Shown here: one piece after another, positions 33,836-42,013 of the stretch
Layout: each line of letters starts with the position of its first letter
Position numbering within the stretch: the first letter of the stretch is position 1
Assembly (NCBI RefSeq): GCF_018449725.1
Contig: NZ_JAAVVC010000018.1
Coordinates: forward strand, 79,926-143,925
DNA: 64,000 nucleotides
Direction: 5' to 3'
Source: Pseudomonas sp. dw_612
GTDB taxonomy: Bacteria > Pseudomonadota > Gammaproteobacteria > Pseudomonadales > Pseudomonadaceae
Translations under genes and position numbers: made by a program
The notes under the pieces: generated by a model
Database searches by the model: none
The model's input: only the letters and a program-made list of their open reading frames with translations
What the model was told of the DNA's origin: nothing

Positions 33836-36624
33836 GCACCGTCATTCATCGGCATACGCCGACCCTGAACGTCGTCGATGGCCGAAACCTGCATATCCGC
33901 GAAGTCTCCTACTTGCGCAGTGATCCCCTGGCACAGCCCGAGGCTCGCGTGATTCGCCACTCTCACGATATCAATGGCCAAGTCGTCGCGCACTACTCAC
34001 ACCCTGGCACGCCCCACCACAAACGTGCTGACTCGACGCAAACAAGCAGTTTGTCGGGCACCTTGCTGTTGACCGACAGCACCGATGCGGGCTGGCAGTT
34101 GACCTTTTTCGGGGAGTCGGGCCAAGCGCTCGATAAGTGGGACGCCGGTGGCAGCCACTGGCAAACAGACTACGACGAGCAACTGCGCCCATTGGTGATA
34201 TACGAAGAGCCCGACGGGAACGCAAGCCGGACCGTCGAGCGCTTCACCTTTGCCGACGGCTCAACCGAGCACGCAAAAAACAACCAGTGCGGGCGTCTGA
34301 TTCGCCACGATGATCCCGCAGGCAAGCTGCTGTTCTCTGCGTATGACCTCACGGGAAACCCCGTCAGCGAAATACGCTGGTTGCTGAAGCAAAGCCATGC
34401 GGCAGACTGGCCACAAGAACTCGATAAGCGCGACGATCTGCTTGAAAACGGAGATGGCTATGCCACCACCCGGCAATTCGCACCCACCGGGGAAATCCTT
34501 GAACACCGAGATGCCTCAGGCAATACCCGGCGTTCGCGTTTCGATGTTGCCGGGCAACTGAAACAGATCACCCTGCAACTCAATGATGTCAGCGATCAAC
34601 AGCTGATTCTCGATCAGCTCAAGTACAACGCACAGGGCCAGATCGAATCGCAGACCTTGGGGCGCAACATCCTCACCTCGGCGACCTACACACCTGAAAA
34701 TGGCCGGATGCAACAACAGAAAACCTCGCGATCGGGAGCTGTCACGCTTCAAGCCTTGCACTATGCCTATGACGCCGTGGGCAATGTGCTGTCGGTCGAG
34801 GACCATACCAAACCCGAACAGTACAACACCAACCAGCGGGTCAAACCGATCAGCACGTATGCCTACGACAGCCTTTATCAATTGGTCCAGGCATCGGGCC
34901 GTGAAGAACAGGGCGCTGGCATTCGCGCGTCGCTGCCTGACGGCTCGTTGACCCCGGGCGACCGGAGCCGGTTGCTCAACTTCACTCAACGCTACACCTA
35001 CGACGAACGCGGCAACCTGATCAAGCTGCAACATCAACGGGCGAACAACAACCACACTCACGAGATGTCCATTGCACCGGGCAGCAATCGCGGCCTGTCA
35101 TGGAAAACCGGCGATCCGCTTCCCGACTTCGCCAATGGCTTCGATGCCAACGGCAACTTGAAAGCCCTGCAAACCGGGCAACCCCTGGAATGGAACGCGC
35201 GCAATCAATTGCAACGCGTGACGCTGGTTGAACGTGACGACGGTGATTCGGACACGGAAACCTACCTCTACGATGGCGCGGGTCAGCGTGTTCGTAAACG
35301 ACAGACCACCCGGCGGCACTCGGTCACCGAAATCAGCGATGTCATCTATTTGCCCGGCCTGGAAATCCGTGAAAGCACTGGAGAAAGACTCGAGGTCATC
35401 ACCCTCCAGGCCGGAGGATGTAGCGTCAGATACCTGAGTTGGACCAGAGGCCAGCCCAAGTCAGCCAACATGAGCCCATTGCGCTTCAGCTTCAACGACC
35501 ATCTGGGTTCCAACACCCTCGAAACGGACGTCGACGGCCATCTGATCCGCGAGGAAGGTTATTACCCTTATGGAGGAACGGCCTGGAGGACCGCCCGCTC
35601 AGAGCAGGAAGTGAAATACAGCACCCTCCGTTACTCGGGCCAGGAGCGAGACGCCAGCGGAATGTACTATTTTGGAATGCGCTATTACGCGCCCTGGTTG
35701 CAACGATGGATCAGCCCTGATCCTGCGGGGACTGTCGACGGGTTGAACCTGTATGGCATGGTCGGTAATAACCCGGTGAGGTTCGTCGATGTCCAGGGCC
35801 TGGGCAAGGACGACATCGTCAACGACTTTGCTCTTCAGGGAAGAGAACGATCACAGGCCATCATGAACTTCGCCATGACCCCGCGAACTTATACGGGCTC
35901 ACAGACGAAACAGCGGGAGAAACGCGAAGCGGATATTCGGCAAAACCCCGATCACAGGTTCAGCAAAGGCTTGCTCAAGGATCATCTGGTGGCCCATTCC
36001 TATGCCGTACTGCCGAATCAAAATACAACCTTCATGGACTTCTTCAACCTCACGGCGCCCAAAACAGGTCCCGTTGGATACGAAGGGGTAGACAAGGACT
36101 ATCAGGGCACAGCCATCAGCCATGAGTTCTACATGGACTATGGCAGCTACAGAATCGCAAACTCCGCCGACTACATGGCAGGCCTGACCGCCCGTTATAG
36201 CGATGCCAAAGCGGACCCGATCAGGCCCGTCAGCTTCGCAGAACTGAGAGCCGAACCGACGCTGAGCAGGACGCTGGGGCAGAGTCACGAGCTGCAACCC
36301 TACACCCGGGACCTCATCGCAAACCATATCGAGAGCAGCCAGCAGATCATCCCGTTAAGAGCCGGCGGACCCGGGACGCATTCAGAGGTCAGGCTTCTGA
36401 ACTCGGTCGTCGCAATGTACCCGGGCTCCGCTGAAAGGCTGCTCGGCGATCTGCACCTGTTCACCGACACCTTGACCGTTGGTGCAATCCCGTTGCCTTT
36501 TGTAGCCTGCTACAACTGCAGCGGGATCATCCCTGATGAGATCACCATACCGACGCAGCGCGCCGTCAGAGACTATGAAGGGTTCAACACACATGTCCAA
36601 TGGTTGAGAGGGAGGGAATCCTGA
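33832..36624 (+). CDS. Tc toxin C component (TccC-like) with predicted deaminase payload
   Basis: 930 residues. Residues about 1-600 are an RHS-repeat shell (repeated YD-type strands, e.g. YAYDSLYQL, YTYDERGNLIKL). The RHS-associated core lies at about 601-657: YSGQERDASGMYYFGMRYY, then SPDPAGTVDGLNLYG and NNPVRFVDVQGL. In TccC proteins this core is an aspartyl autoprotease that frees the C-terminal effector, so cleavage is expected near L657. The remaining about 273 residues are the payload. It has H850-S-E852 (GTHSEVRLLN) and C893-x2-C896 (FVACYNCSGII), the zinc and proton-shuttle motifs of deaminase-fold toxins of YwqJ type. No immunity gene follows. Shell and core are certain; the deaminase call is a motif inference. 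Confidence 0.92.
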   Translation: MSTVIHRHTPTLNVVDGRNLHIREVSYLRSDPLAQPEARVIRHSHDINGQVVAHYSHPGTPHHKRADSTQTSSLSGTLLLTDSTDAGWQLTFFGESGQALDKWDAGGSHWQTDYDEQLRPLVIYEEPDGNASRTVERFTFADGSTEHAKNNQCGRLIRHDDPAGKLLFSAYDLTGNPVSEIRWLLKQSHAADWPQELDKRDDLLENGDGYATTRQFAPTGEILEHRDASGNTRRSRFDVAGQLKQITLQLNDVSDQQLILDQLKYNAQGQIESQTLGRNILTSATYTPENGRMQQQKTSRSGAVTLQALHYAYDAVGNVLSVEDHTKPEQYNTNQRVKPISTYAYDSLYQLVQASGREEQGAGIRASLPDGSLTPGDRSRLLNFTQRYTYDERGNLIKLQHQRANNNHTHEMSIAPGSNRGLSWKTGDPLPDFANGFDANGNLKALQTGQPLEWNARNQLQRVTLVERDDGDSDTETYLYDGAGQRVRKRQTTRRHSVTEISDVIYLPGLEIRESTGERLEVITLQAGGCSVRYLSWTRGQPKSANMSPLRFSFNDHLGSNTLETDVDGHLIREEGYYPYGGTAWRTARSEQEVKYSTLRYSGQERDASGMYYFGMRYYAPWLQRWISPDPAGTVDGLNLYGMVGNNPVRFVDVQGLGKDDIVNDFALQGRERSQAIMNFAMTPRTYTGSQTKQREKREADIRQNPDHRFSKGLLKDHLVAHSYAVLPNQNTTFMDFFNLTAPKTGPVGYEGVDKDYQGTAISHEFYMDYGSYRIANSADYMAGLTARYSDAKADPIRPVSFAELRAEPTLSRTLGQSHELQPYTRDLIANHIESSQQIIPLRAGGPGTHSEVRLLNSVVAMYPGSAERLLGDLHLFTDTLTVGAIPLPFVACYNCSGIIPDEITIPTQRAVRDYEGFNTHVQWLRGRES

Positions 36625-36647
36625 CGCGTTGCCCGTCTGACGCGTCA
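36622..36647 (+). terminator. Hairpin at the end of the Tc operon
   Basis: TGACGCG (starting at the stop codon of the last gene) and CGCGTCA pair across a 12-base loop. There is no T-run, so termination is only possible. It lies between convergent genes. Confidence 0.35.
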
Positions 36648-36654
36648 ATTCCGC

Positions 36655-37023
36655 TCAAGCACTAATCGCATTCGTAAACACCAACCGATTCCCGAACGGG
36701 TCGGTCACGGTCATGTCCTGACTTCCCCAGGGCATGGCCTGGATCTGAGGTTTGGCAAACATGTATTCCTTGGCAACCAGTTGTTGCTGGAACGCTTCCA
36801 GTTCATCGGTTTCGATGCGCAGTGCCGAGCCCGGCGTGGCGTCGCCGTGGTGCTCGGTCAGGTGCAGCACACATTCGCCCCGGGACACTTGCAGGTACAA
36901 CGGGAAGTTGGCTTCGAAACGGTGTTGCCAGTCAATCTTGAACCCCAGAAAATCGACGTAGAACGCCACTGCTTTGGCTTCATCGAAGATCCGCAGGATC
37001 GGGGTGGTTTTGCCGAAGCTCAT
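36655..37023 (-). CDS. VOC-family (glyoxalase/bleomycin-resistance-like) protein
   Basis: 122 residues, one vicinal-oxygen-chelate domain made of two beta-alpha-beta-beta-beta units. Typical marks are ILRIFDEAKAVAFYVDFLGF at the start, VLHLTEHHGDATPG in the middle and TVTDPFGNRLVFTN at the end, where a metal-ligand acidic residue is usual. Members include glyoxalases, dioxygenases and antibiotic-binding proteins; which one this is cannot be read. It is convergent with the Tc operon and does not resemble an immunity protein for it. Confidence 0.88.
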   Translation of the reverse strand: MSFGKTTPILRIFDEAKAVAFYVDFLGFKIDWQHRFEANFPLYLQVSRGECVLHLTEHHGDATPGSALRIETDELEAFQQQLVAKEYMFAKPQIQAMPWGSQDMTVTDPFGNRLVFTNAISA

Positions 37024-37140
37024 GGGTTGCTCCCTGACTTAAAAGGCCCAGTGTAGCTGGGCTGGATGTCAGCACTTCGGCTTGGCGATGGCTTTCTTTA
37101 ATCTCAGAGTGCCATCATTGTGACGTAGCACTCGAAATAC

Positions 37141-38598
37141 TTACTGGAACCCCCCACGCAAATCCCCTTCCCGCGCCAGAAACCGCCCTTCCCTGCGCCC
37201 ATTCGCCTGGCCATCGACATAGCTCAACACACCGTTGACCCACACCCCGTCAATCCCTTCCGCCGCCCGTTGCGGGTCATGGAAATCTGCCACGTCGCGA
37301 ATGGTCAGCGGATCAAACAGCACCAGGTCCGCCCAATGTCCTTCACGAATCTCACCGCGCTCTTTCAAGCCAAAGCGCGCCGCCGACAACCCGGTCATCT
37401 TGTGTACGGCGGTATGCAGCGGAAAAAGCCCGACGTCACGGCTGAAATGTCCGAGCACCCGCGGGAACGCGCCCCACAAACGTGGATGCGGAAACGGGTC
37501 TTCCGGCAAACCGTCGGAGCCGACCATCGACAACGGGTGCGCCAGGATCCGCCGCACATCCGCCTCGTCCATCCCGTAATACACCGCGCCTGCCGGTTGC
37601 AGACGGCGGGCGGCGTCGAGCAGCGGCACGCCCCACTCGGCGGCGATATCGATCAAATCGCGACCGCCCAACTCGGGGTGCGGCGTGGACCAGGTGATGG
37701 TGATGCGATGGGCATCGGTCACTTGCTTGAGGTCCAGGGTTGAGGAACTCGCCGCGTAGGGATAACAATCGCAGCCCACCGGGTGGGTTTTCGCGGCGTG
37801 TTCCAGGGATGCCAACAGCTGCGGACTGCGCCCCCAATTACCGACGCCAGCACATTTCAGGTGGGAAACGATCACCGGGGCTTTGGCATGACGGCCAATC
37901 TGGAAGGCCTCATCCATCGCCTCCAGCACCGGTTCGAACTCACTGCGCAAATGAGTGGTGTAGACCGCGCCGAACGCGGTCAGCTCTTCGGTCAGTTGCA
38001 TGACTTCATCGGTAGACGCCGAGAACGCGCTCGCATATGCCAGGCCTGTGGATAACCCCAACGCGCCGGCCTCAAGGCTTTCACGCAGTTGCTCGCGCAT
38101 CGCGGAGATTTCTTCGGCGGTGGCGGTGCGAAACAGGTCGTCGAGGTGATTGCTGCGCAACGCGGTGTGGCCGACCAACGCCGCCACGTTCAGCGTGGTG
38201 TTCGCCGCTTCGACCGCTGCGCGGTAGTCGCTGAAGCGCGGATAAACAAACGCCGCGCGAGTGCCAAGCAGGTTCATCGGGTCCGGTGGATCGCCGCGCA
38301 AACTGACCGGCGAGGCGCTGATCCCACAGTTGCCGACGATCACCGTGGTCACGCCCTGGCTGAGCTTGGGCAACATCTGTGGCTGACGGATGACCACCGT
38401 GTCGTCATGGGTGTGCACGTCGATGAAGCCTGGCGCCAGCACCCGGCCGGCGGCATCGATTTCTTCCGTGGCGCTGGCATCGCGCAAGTCGCCAATACGT
38501 TCGATGCGGCCATTCAGAATCGCCACATCGGCGGGATAACCGGGGCTGTTGCTGCCATCAATGATGAGGGCGTTGCGGATCAGTGTGTCGTACAGCAT
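37141..38598 (-). CDS. N-acyl-D-amino-acid deacylase (D-aminoacylase)
   Basis: 485 residues, amidohydrolase superfamily. Metal-site residues are H62 and H64 in FIDVHTHDD and C91 in VGNCGIS, the cysteine ligand typical of D-aminoacylases. Later features are HTALRSNHLDD, PVIVSHLKCAG and the end GVWVNGVLSYVDGQ. The enzyme cleaves N-acyl-D-amino acids to D-amino acids and a fatty or acetic acid in the cytoplasm. The ATG at 38598 lies one base after the rpiR-type stop. With the GntP-type permease and the RpiR regulator it forms a three-gene operon for uptake and hydrolysis of a D-amino-acid derivative. Confidence 0.92.
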   Translation of the reverse strand: MLYDTLIRNALIIDGSNSPGYPADVAILNGRIERIGDLRDASATEEIDAAGRVLAPGFIDVHTHDDTVVIRQPQMLPKLSQGVTTVIVGNCGISASPVSLRGDPPDPMNLLGTRAAFVYPRFSDYRAAVEAANTTLNVAALVGHTALRSNHLDDLFRTATAEEISAMREQLRESLEAGALGLSTGLAYASAFSASTDEVMQLTEELTAFGAVYTTHLRSEFEPVLEAMDEAFQIGRHAKAPVIVSHLKCAGVGNWGRSPQLLASLEHAAKTHPVGCDCYPYAASSSTLDLKQVTDAHRITITWSTPHPELGGRDLIDIAAEWGVPLLDAARRLQPAGAVYYGMDEADVRRILAHPLSMVGSDGLPEDPFPHPRLWGAFPRVLGHFSRDVGLFPLHTAVHKMTGLSAARFGLKERGEIREGHWADLVLFDPLTIRDVADFHDPQRAAEGIDGVWVNGVLSYVDGQANGRREGRFLAREGDLRGGFQ

Positions 38599-38599
38599 G

Positions 38600-39460
38600 T
38601 CAGTCTCCCAGCGGCAAATGATCGTCGCCGCCGCGGTAATCGTCCAGGGCGAGTTTGATCCGCCGCAGACGTTCTTGATTGTCTTCAGGATTGGCCAGGG
38701 CCAGTTCGGTGGCCAGCACGTCAATGGCCAGCAGCATGCCGTAGCGCGCCGCCGTGGGTTTGTAGATGAATGAGGTTTCGACGCCTTGCAGCGGCAACAG
38801 CACGTCGGCCAATTGCGCCAGCGGCGAGTCGGGCCGAGTGATGGCGAGAATCCGTGCGCCGTAGCTGCGGGCCAGTTCCACCGCTTCGAGCAGCTCGGGG
38901 GTGATGCCGGTCAGTGAGCAGGCGACGACGGCGCGGTCGGCATCGAGGCTAGCGGCGGTGACCCGCATCATGACCGGGTCATGGCACACCGCAATCGGGT
39001 AACCGAATCGTACCAACCGCACTTGCAGTTCATCACTGCACAAGGTCGAGCAACCGCCCATGCCGAAGGCATGAATCATCCGCGCCTTGCCCAACAGTTT
39101 CACGGCATCGGCGAAGCGCGACTCATCGAATGCAGCCAGGTGCTGACGCAAGGTCGATTCGATGTCACCGACAATCTGCCCGTAAAACGCCGACTGTTCA
39201 GGCGTACCCGCCGGGTCGAGAAAACGACTGCCGACGCCACTGGCCTGGGCCAGTTGCAGTCGCAGATCGCGCAAGTCCCGACAGCCCACCGTGCGGGCAA
39301 AACGTGAGAGCGTGGCGGTGCTGACCTCCGCCCGCAGCGCGAGCTCATCGAGGCTGGCGGCGGAGGCAAATCCTACGTCGTCGAGCATCAGCCGGGCGAT
39401 ACGTCCTTCGCCGGCGCTGAAGGAATCCTGACGGGAACGAATCTGGTAGAGGATGTCCAT
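38600..39460 (-). CDS. RpiR/MurR-family transcriptional regulator
   Basis: 286 residues. The N-terminal HTH_6 domain covers about residues 1-77 (IARLMLDDVGFASAASLDEL then ALRAEVSTATLSRFARTVG), and a SIS sugar-phosphate-isomerase domain follows at about 115-260 (AFGMGGCSTLCSDELQVRL, VVACSLTGITPELLEAVELA). RpiR proteins sense phosphosugars or related acidic ligands. It sits between the GntP-type permease and the D-aminoacylase, with 15 bases to the former and one to the latter, so it most likely controls this operon. Direct repeats upstream of the permease gene are candidate binding sites. Confidence 0.92.
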   Translation of the reverse strand: MDILYQIRSRQDSFSAGEGRIARLMLDDVGFASAASLDELALRAEVSTATLSRFARTVGCRDLRDLRLQLAQASGVGSRFLDPAGTPEQSAFYGQIVGDIESTLRQHLAAFDESRFADAVKLLGKARMIHAFGMGGCSTLCSDELQVRLVRFGYPIAVCHDPVMMRVTAASLDADRAVVACSLTGITPELLEAVELARSYGARILAITRPDSPLAQLADVLLPLQGVETSFIYKPTAARYGMLLAIDVLATELALANPEDNQERLRRIKLALDDYRGGDDHLPLGD

Positions 39461-39475
39461 GGCGGGCGGCTCCGG

Positions 39476-40825
39476 CTACAGCAGGTAAGAAAGACCCAGG
39501 GTCAGACCGAAGGCGACCACCGAGATCAGCGTCTCGAGCACGGTCCAGGTCTTGAAGGTCTGGGCAACCGTCATATTGAAGTATTCCTTGATCAGCCAGA
39601 AGCCGCCGTCGTTGACGTGGGAAAAGATAACCGACCCCGCGCCCGTCGCCAGCACCAACAACTCCGGATGCGGATAACCCAGACCGATGGCCACCGGCGC
39701 AACGATGCCGGAAGCGGTGGTCATGGCGACAGTGGCGGAACCGGTGGCGACGCGCATCAGGGCGGCGAACAGCCAGCCCATGATCAGCGGCGACAGGTGA
39801 AATTCATGGGCCAGGCTGACGATCTGATCGGTGACACCCGCGTCCACCAGGATCCGGTTTAAACCGCCCCCCGCACCCACCAGCAAGGTAATGCTGGCCG
39901 TCGGCGCCAAGCACTCATTGGTGAATTTGAGGATCGATTCACGGCTGAAGCCCTGGGCCAGGCCGAGGGTCCAGAAGCTCAGCAGCGTCGCCAGCAGCAA
40001 GGCAATCACCGAGTTGCCGATGAACAGCAGGAACTGGTTGAAACCGCTCCCCGGCGTGGAAATCAGATTGGCCCAGCCGCCGATCAGCATCAGCACCACC
40101 GGCAGCAGAATCGTCGCCATGGTGATGCCGAAACCCGGCAGGCTATCGCGCGGCTCGCGCTCAAGGAACTGCCGCTCCAACGGGTTATCCGCCGGCAGTT
40201 GAATGCGCGGCACGATAAATTTAGCGTACAGCGGACCGGCAATGATCGCGGTCGGGATGCCGATCAAAATCGCGTAGAGCAAGGTCTGCCCCACCGACGC
40301 CTGATAGACCTGCACCGCCAGCATCGCCGCCGGGTGCGGCGGCACCAGGGCATGAACCACCGAGAGGCCCGCGACCATGGGCAAACCGACCATCAGAATC
40401 GAAACCCCGACTCGCCGCGCCACCGTGAACGCAATCGGCACCAGCAATACAAAACCGACCTCGAAAAACAGCGGCAACCCGACCAGGAACGCGATGCTGA
40501 CCATCGCCCAGTGCGCGTTTTTCTCGCCAAACCGGTCGATCAACGTGCGCGCGACCTGCTCTGCCCCGCCCGACTCGGCCATCATCTTGCCGAGCATCGT
40601 CCCCAGCGCCACCACCAGCGCAATATGCCCCAGCGTCTTGCCCACCCCGGCCTCGTAAGCCCCCACCACCCCCGACGGCGGCATCCCGGCCAGCAGCGCC
40701 AGGCCAATGGACACCAGGGTGATCACAATGAACGGATTGAGTCGGTAACGCGCGATCAGAACAATCAGCGCAATGATGGCGATAGCGGCATACACCAGCA
40801 GCCAATAGCCGAAGGAAGGCGTCAT
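39476..40825 (-). CDS. GntP-family gluconate/organic-acid permease
   Basis: 449 residues and about 12-14 hydrophobic helices. The family is recognised by the N-terminal RLNPFIVITLVSIGLALLAG, GKTLGHIALVVALGTMLGKM, the loop GLPLFFEVGFVLLVPIAF, and the conserved ALVPPHPAAML. GntP members carry gluconate, D-glycerate or related acids with protons. The downstream D-aminoacylase suggests that the natural substrate may be an N-acylated D-amino acid or similar compound. First gene of the operon gntP-type, rpiR, D-aminoacylase. Confidence 0.93.
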   Translation of the reverse strand: MTPSFGYWLLVYAAIAIIALIVLIARYRLNPFIVITLVSIGLALLAGMPPSGVVGAYEAGVGKTLGHIALVVALGTMLGKMMAESGGAEQVARTLIDRFGEKNAHWAMVSIAFLVGLPLFFEVGFVLLVPIAFTVARRVGVSILMVGLPMVAGLSVVHALVPPHPAAMLAVQVYQASVGQTLLYAILIGIPTAIIAGPLYAKFIVPRIQLPADNPLERQFLEREPRDSLPGFGITMATILLPVVLMLIGGWANLISTPGSGFNQFLLFIGNSVIALLLATLLSFWTLGLAQGFSRESILKFTNECLAPTASITLLVGAGGGLNRILVDAGVTDQIVSLAHEFHLSPLIMGWLFAALMRVATGSATVAMTTASGIVAPVAIGLGYPHPELLVLATGAGSVIFSHVNDGGFWLIKEYFNMTVAQTFKTWTVLETLISVVAFGLTLGLSYLL

Positions 40826-40860
40826 GCGGTACTCCTCGAAAGGGTCACGTCGAGTGATTT

Positions 40861-40910
40861 GTGAAACTCATAAATCATTTCGCGGCGTGATTTTCAAACG
40901 AGGTGAAACT
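40861..40910. promoter_or_regulatory. Paired GTGAAACT direct repeats upstream of the permease operon
   Basis: GTGAAACT occurs at 40861-40868 and again at 40903-40910, spaced 42 bases centre to centre, close to four helical turns. Each is followed by an imperfect inverse (ATTTC or TTTTC). The location, 36 bases before the permease ATG, fits an operator for the RpiR-type regulator of the operon. The rest of the 239-base gap contains no other gene. Confidence 0.4.
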
Positions 40911-41006
40911 AATTTTCGTGGAGAGGTAAGGGATGTCGCGCAGAGGTATGGCAGGTCGCAGGTTATGAAAATGAGGGGTGGGGATTTTCATCAGTCCAGT
41001 GGTCAG

Positions 41007-41034
41007 TTTTCAACACCACGATAAGAGCTATACT
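41007..41034 (+). promoter_or_regulatory. Candidate promoter of a small ORF
   Basis: TTTTCA (41007-41012) and TATACT (41029-41034), spaced 16 bases, resemble a sigma-70 promoter about 30 bases ahead of the small ORF at 41065. Confidence 0.35.
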
Positions 41035-41064
41035 CGGCACTCGTCCCCAGACCGAGCCACGCTC

Positions 41065-41226
41065 ATGGCACCTGTGCGCCGTAACAGCAAAAAAATGAAT
41101 TCAGAGACGTTGATTCGTGCGATCGCCAGTTCAACAGCGATCGAGACGGGCCAGAGTGTTGAAGTCATTGAGCGCAAGCTTAAAAACAAAACCAACAAGT
41201 TCGCGCATCTCAATCTTGCACCGTAG
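41065..41226 (+). CDS. Hypothetical small protein convergent with fic
   Basis: 53 residues from ATG 41065; an internal ATG at 41095 would give 43. It is basic at both ends (RRNSKK; ERKLKNKTNKF) with a short helical middle containing SSTAIETG. Fic antitoxins inhibit through an S/T-x3-E-G/N motif; here S-T-A-I-E is followed by T-G, a near but imperfect match. The gene is convergent with fic and 22 bases from its 3' end, unlike the usual antitoxin-first operon. A plausible promoter lies upstream. The function is unknown and the gene itself is uncertain. Confidence 0.45.
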   Translation: MAPVRRNSKKMNSETLIRAIASSTAIETGQSVEVIERKLKNKTNKFAHLNLAP

Positions 41227-41248
41227 CGATGGCAGATCGCTGTATCCA

Positions 41249-41866
41249 TCACTCCGATAAGGCCTGCCGAACCCAATGTTCCATAGGCTCGTAGTTGCAG
41301 TTCAATCCTTGGTTGATCGCAGCAAAGTAAGCATCCTTGTGCTCCTCCCAAATGCTGTAATCCAAAGGCAAGCGACCGCTCTGAACAGCCATTACATCCG
41401 CGAGTAATCTTGATAAGCGCCCGTTGCCTTCACGAAATGGGTGAATCAGGATGAACTCCACGTGGCTCACAGCAATCGCCTTGATCAACTCGTCATCCGT
41501 GCAATTGCTGCACGGAGTGAATCTGGCAAGACAGTCCCGTTCAAAATCAACGAGCAATCGAGGAATTTGCGGTGCAGCAGCGAAGAAAAATCCGCCTTTA
41601 CCCATGTTGACCGAGCGAATGTCTCCAGCCCAAAAATAGAGGTTACCAAGCCATCGCCGATGCCAATCCTTGAGGTCCTGCACAGTCAATTGCCGATCAG
41701 GCAGATTTTCAATCAGCACCGACTGATACAACTTCTCGAGCAATACCAATTCGGCGTCGTCCATATCCTCCGGGTCGGTAATACCCAGTTTGTTGCCTAA
41801 AACCTGCTCGTCCGAGCCGGGTTCATAGCTACTCTGCGAACCTTCTGCATCATAGCGATTGTTCAT
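41249..41866 (-). CDS. Fic-domain protein (AMP-transferase-like)
   Basis: 205 residues. The active-site loop H142-PFREGNGR-150 matches the full HPFx(D/E)GNGR Fic motif, which transfers AMP (or another phosphate-containing group) to a hydroxyl side chain of a target protein. Upstream lie LGITDPEDMDDAELVLLEKL and the WHRRWLGNLYFWAGDIRSVN segment that forms the flap and target-binding region. No inhibitory S/T-x3-E-G/N helix was found in the protein itself, which would make it a class I Fic needing a separate antitoxin. No small gene lies immediately upstream on the same strand. Confidence 0.92.
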   Translation of the reverse strand: MNNRYDAEGSQSSYEPGSDEQVLGNKLGITDPEDMDDAELVLLEKLYQSVLIENLPDRQLTVQDLKDWHRRWLGNLYFWAGDIRSVNMGKGGFFFAAAPQIPRLLVDFERDCLARFTPCSNCTDDELIKAIAVSHVEFILIHPFREGNGRLSRLLADVMAVQSGRLPLDYSIWEEHKDAYFAAINQGLNCNYEPMEHWVRQALSE

Positions 41867-42013
41867 TTTTCGTCGTTCCTGACCAGGTTGATGATTAAAG
41901 AATCAACCATAGGCCCGAGCGCTGACTTTGATCAATTTCAAAAACTGAAACGGCCGCCCGAAGGCAGCCGCTTGTCAGGCTGGAAACCCAGGCCCGCTTG
42001 GTTTAAACGCCAA

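Noticed and set aside
36655..37023. VOC-family gene as an immunity or resistance partner of the Tc toxin
   Set aside because: It is on the opposite strand, belongs to a common metabolic family and has no feature of known immunity proteins.
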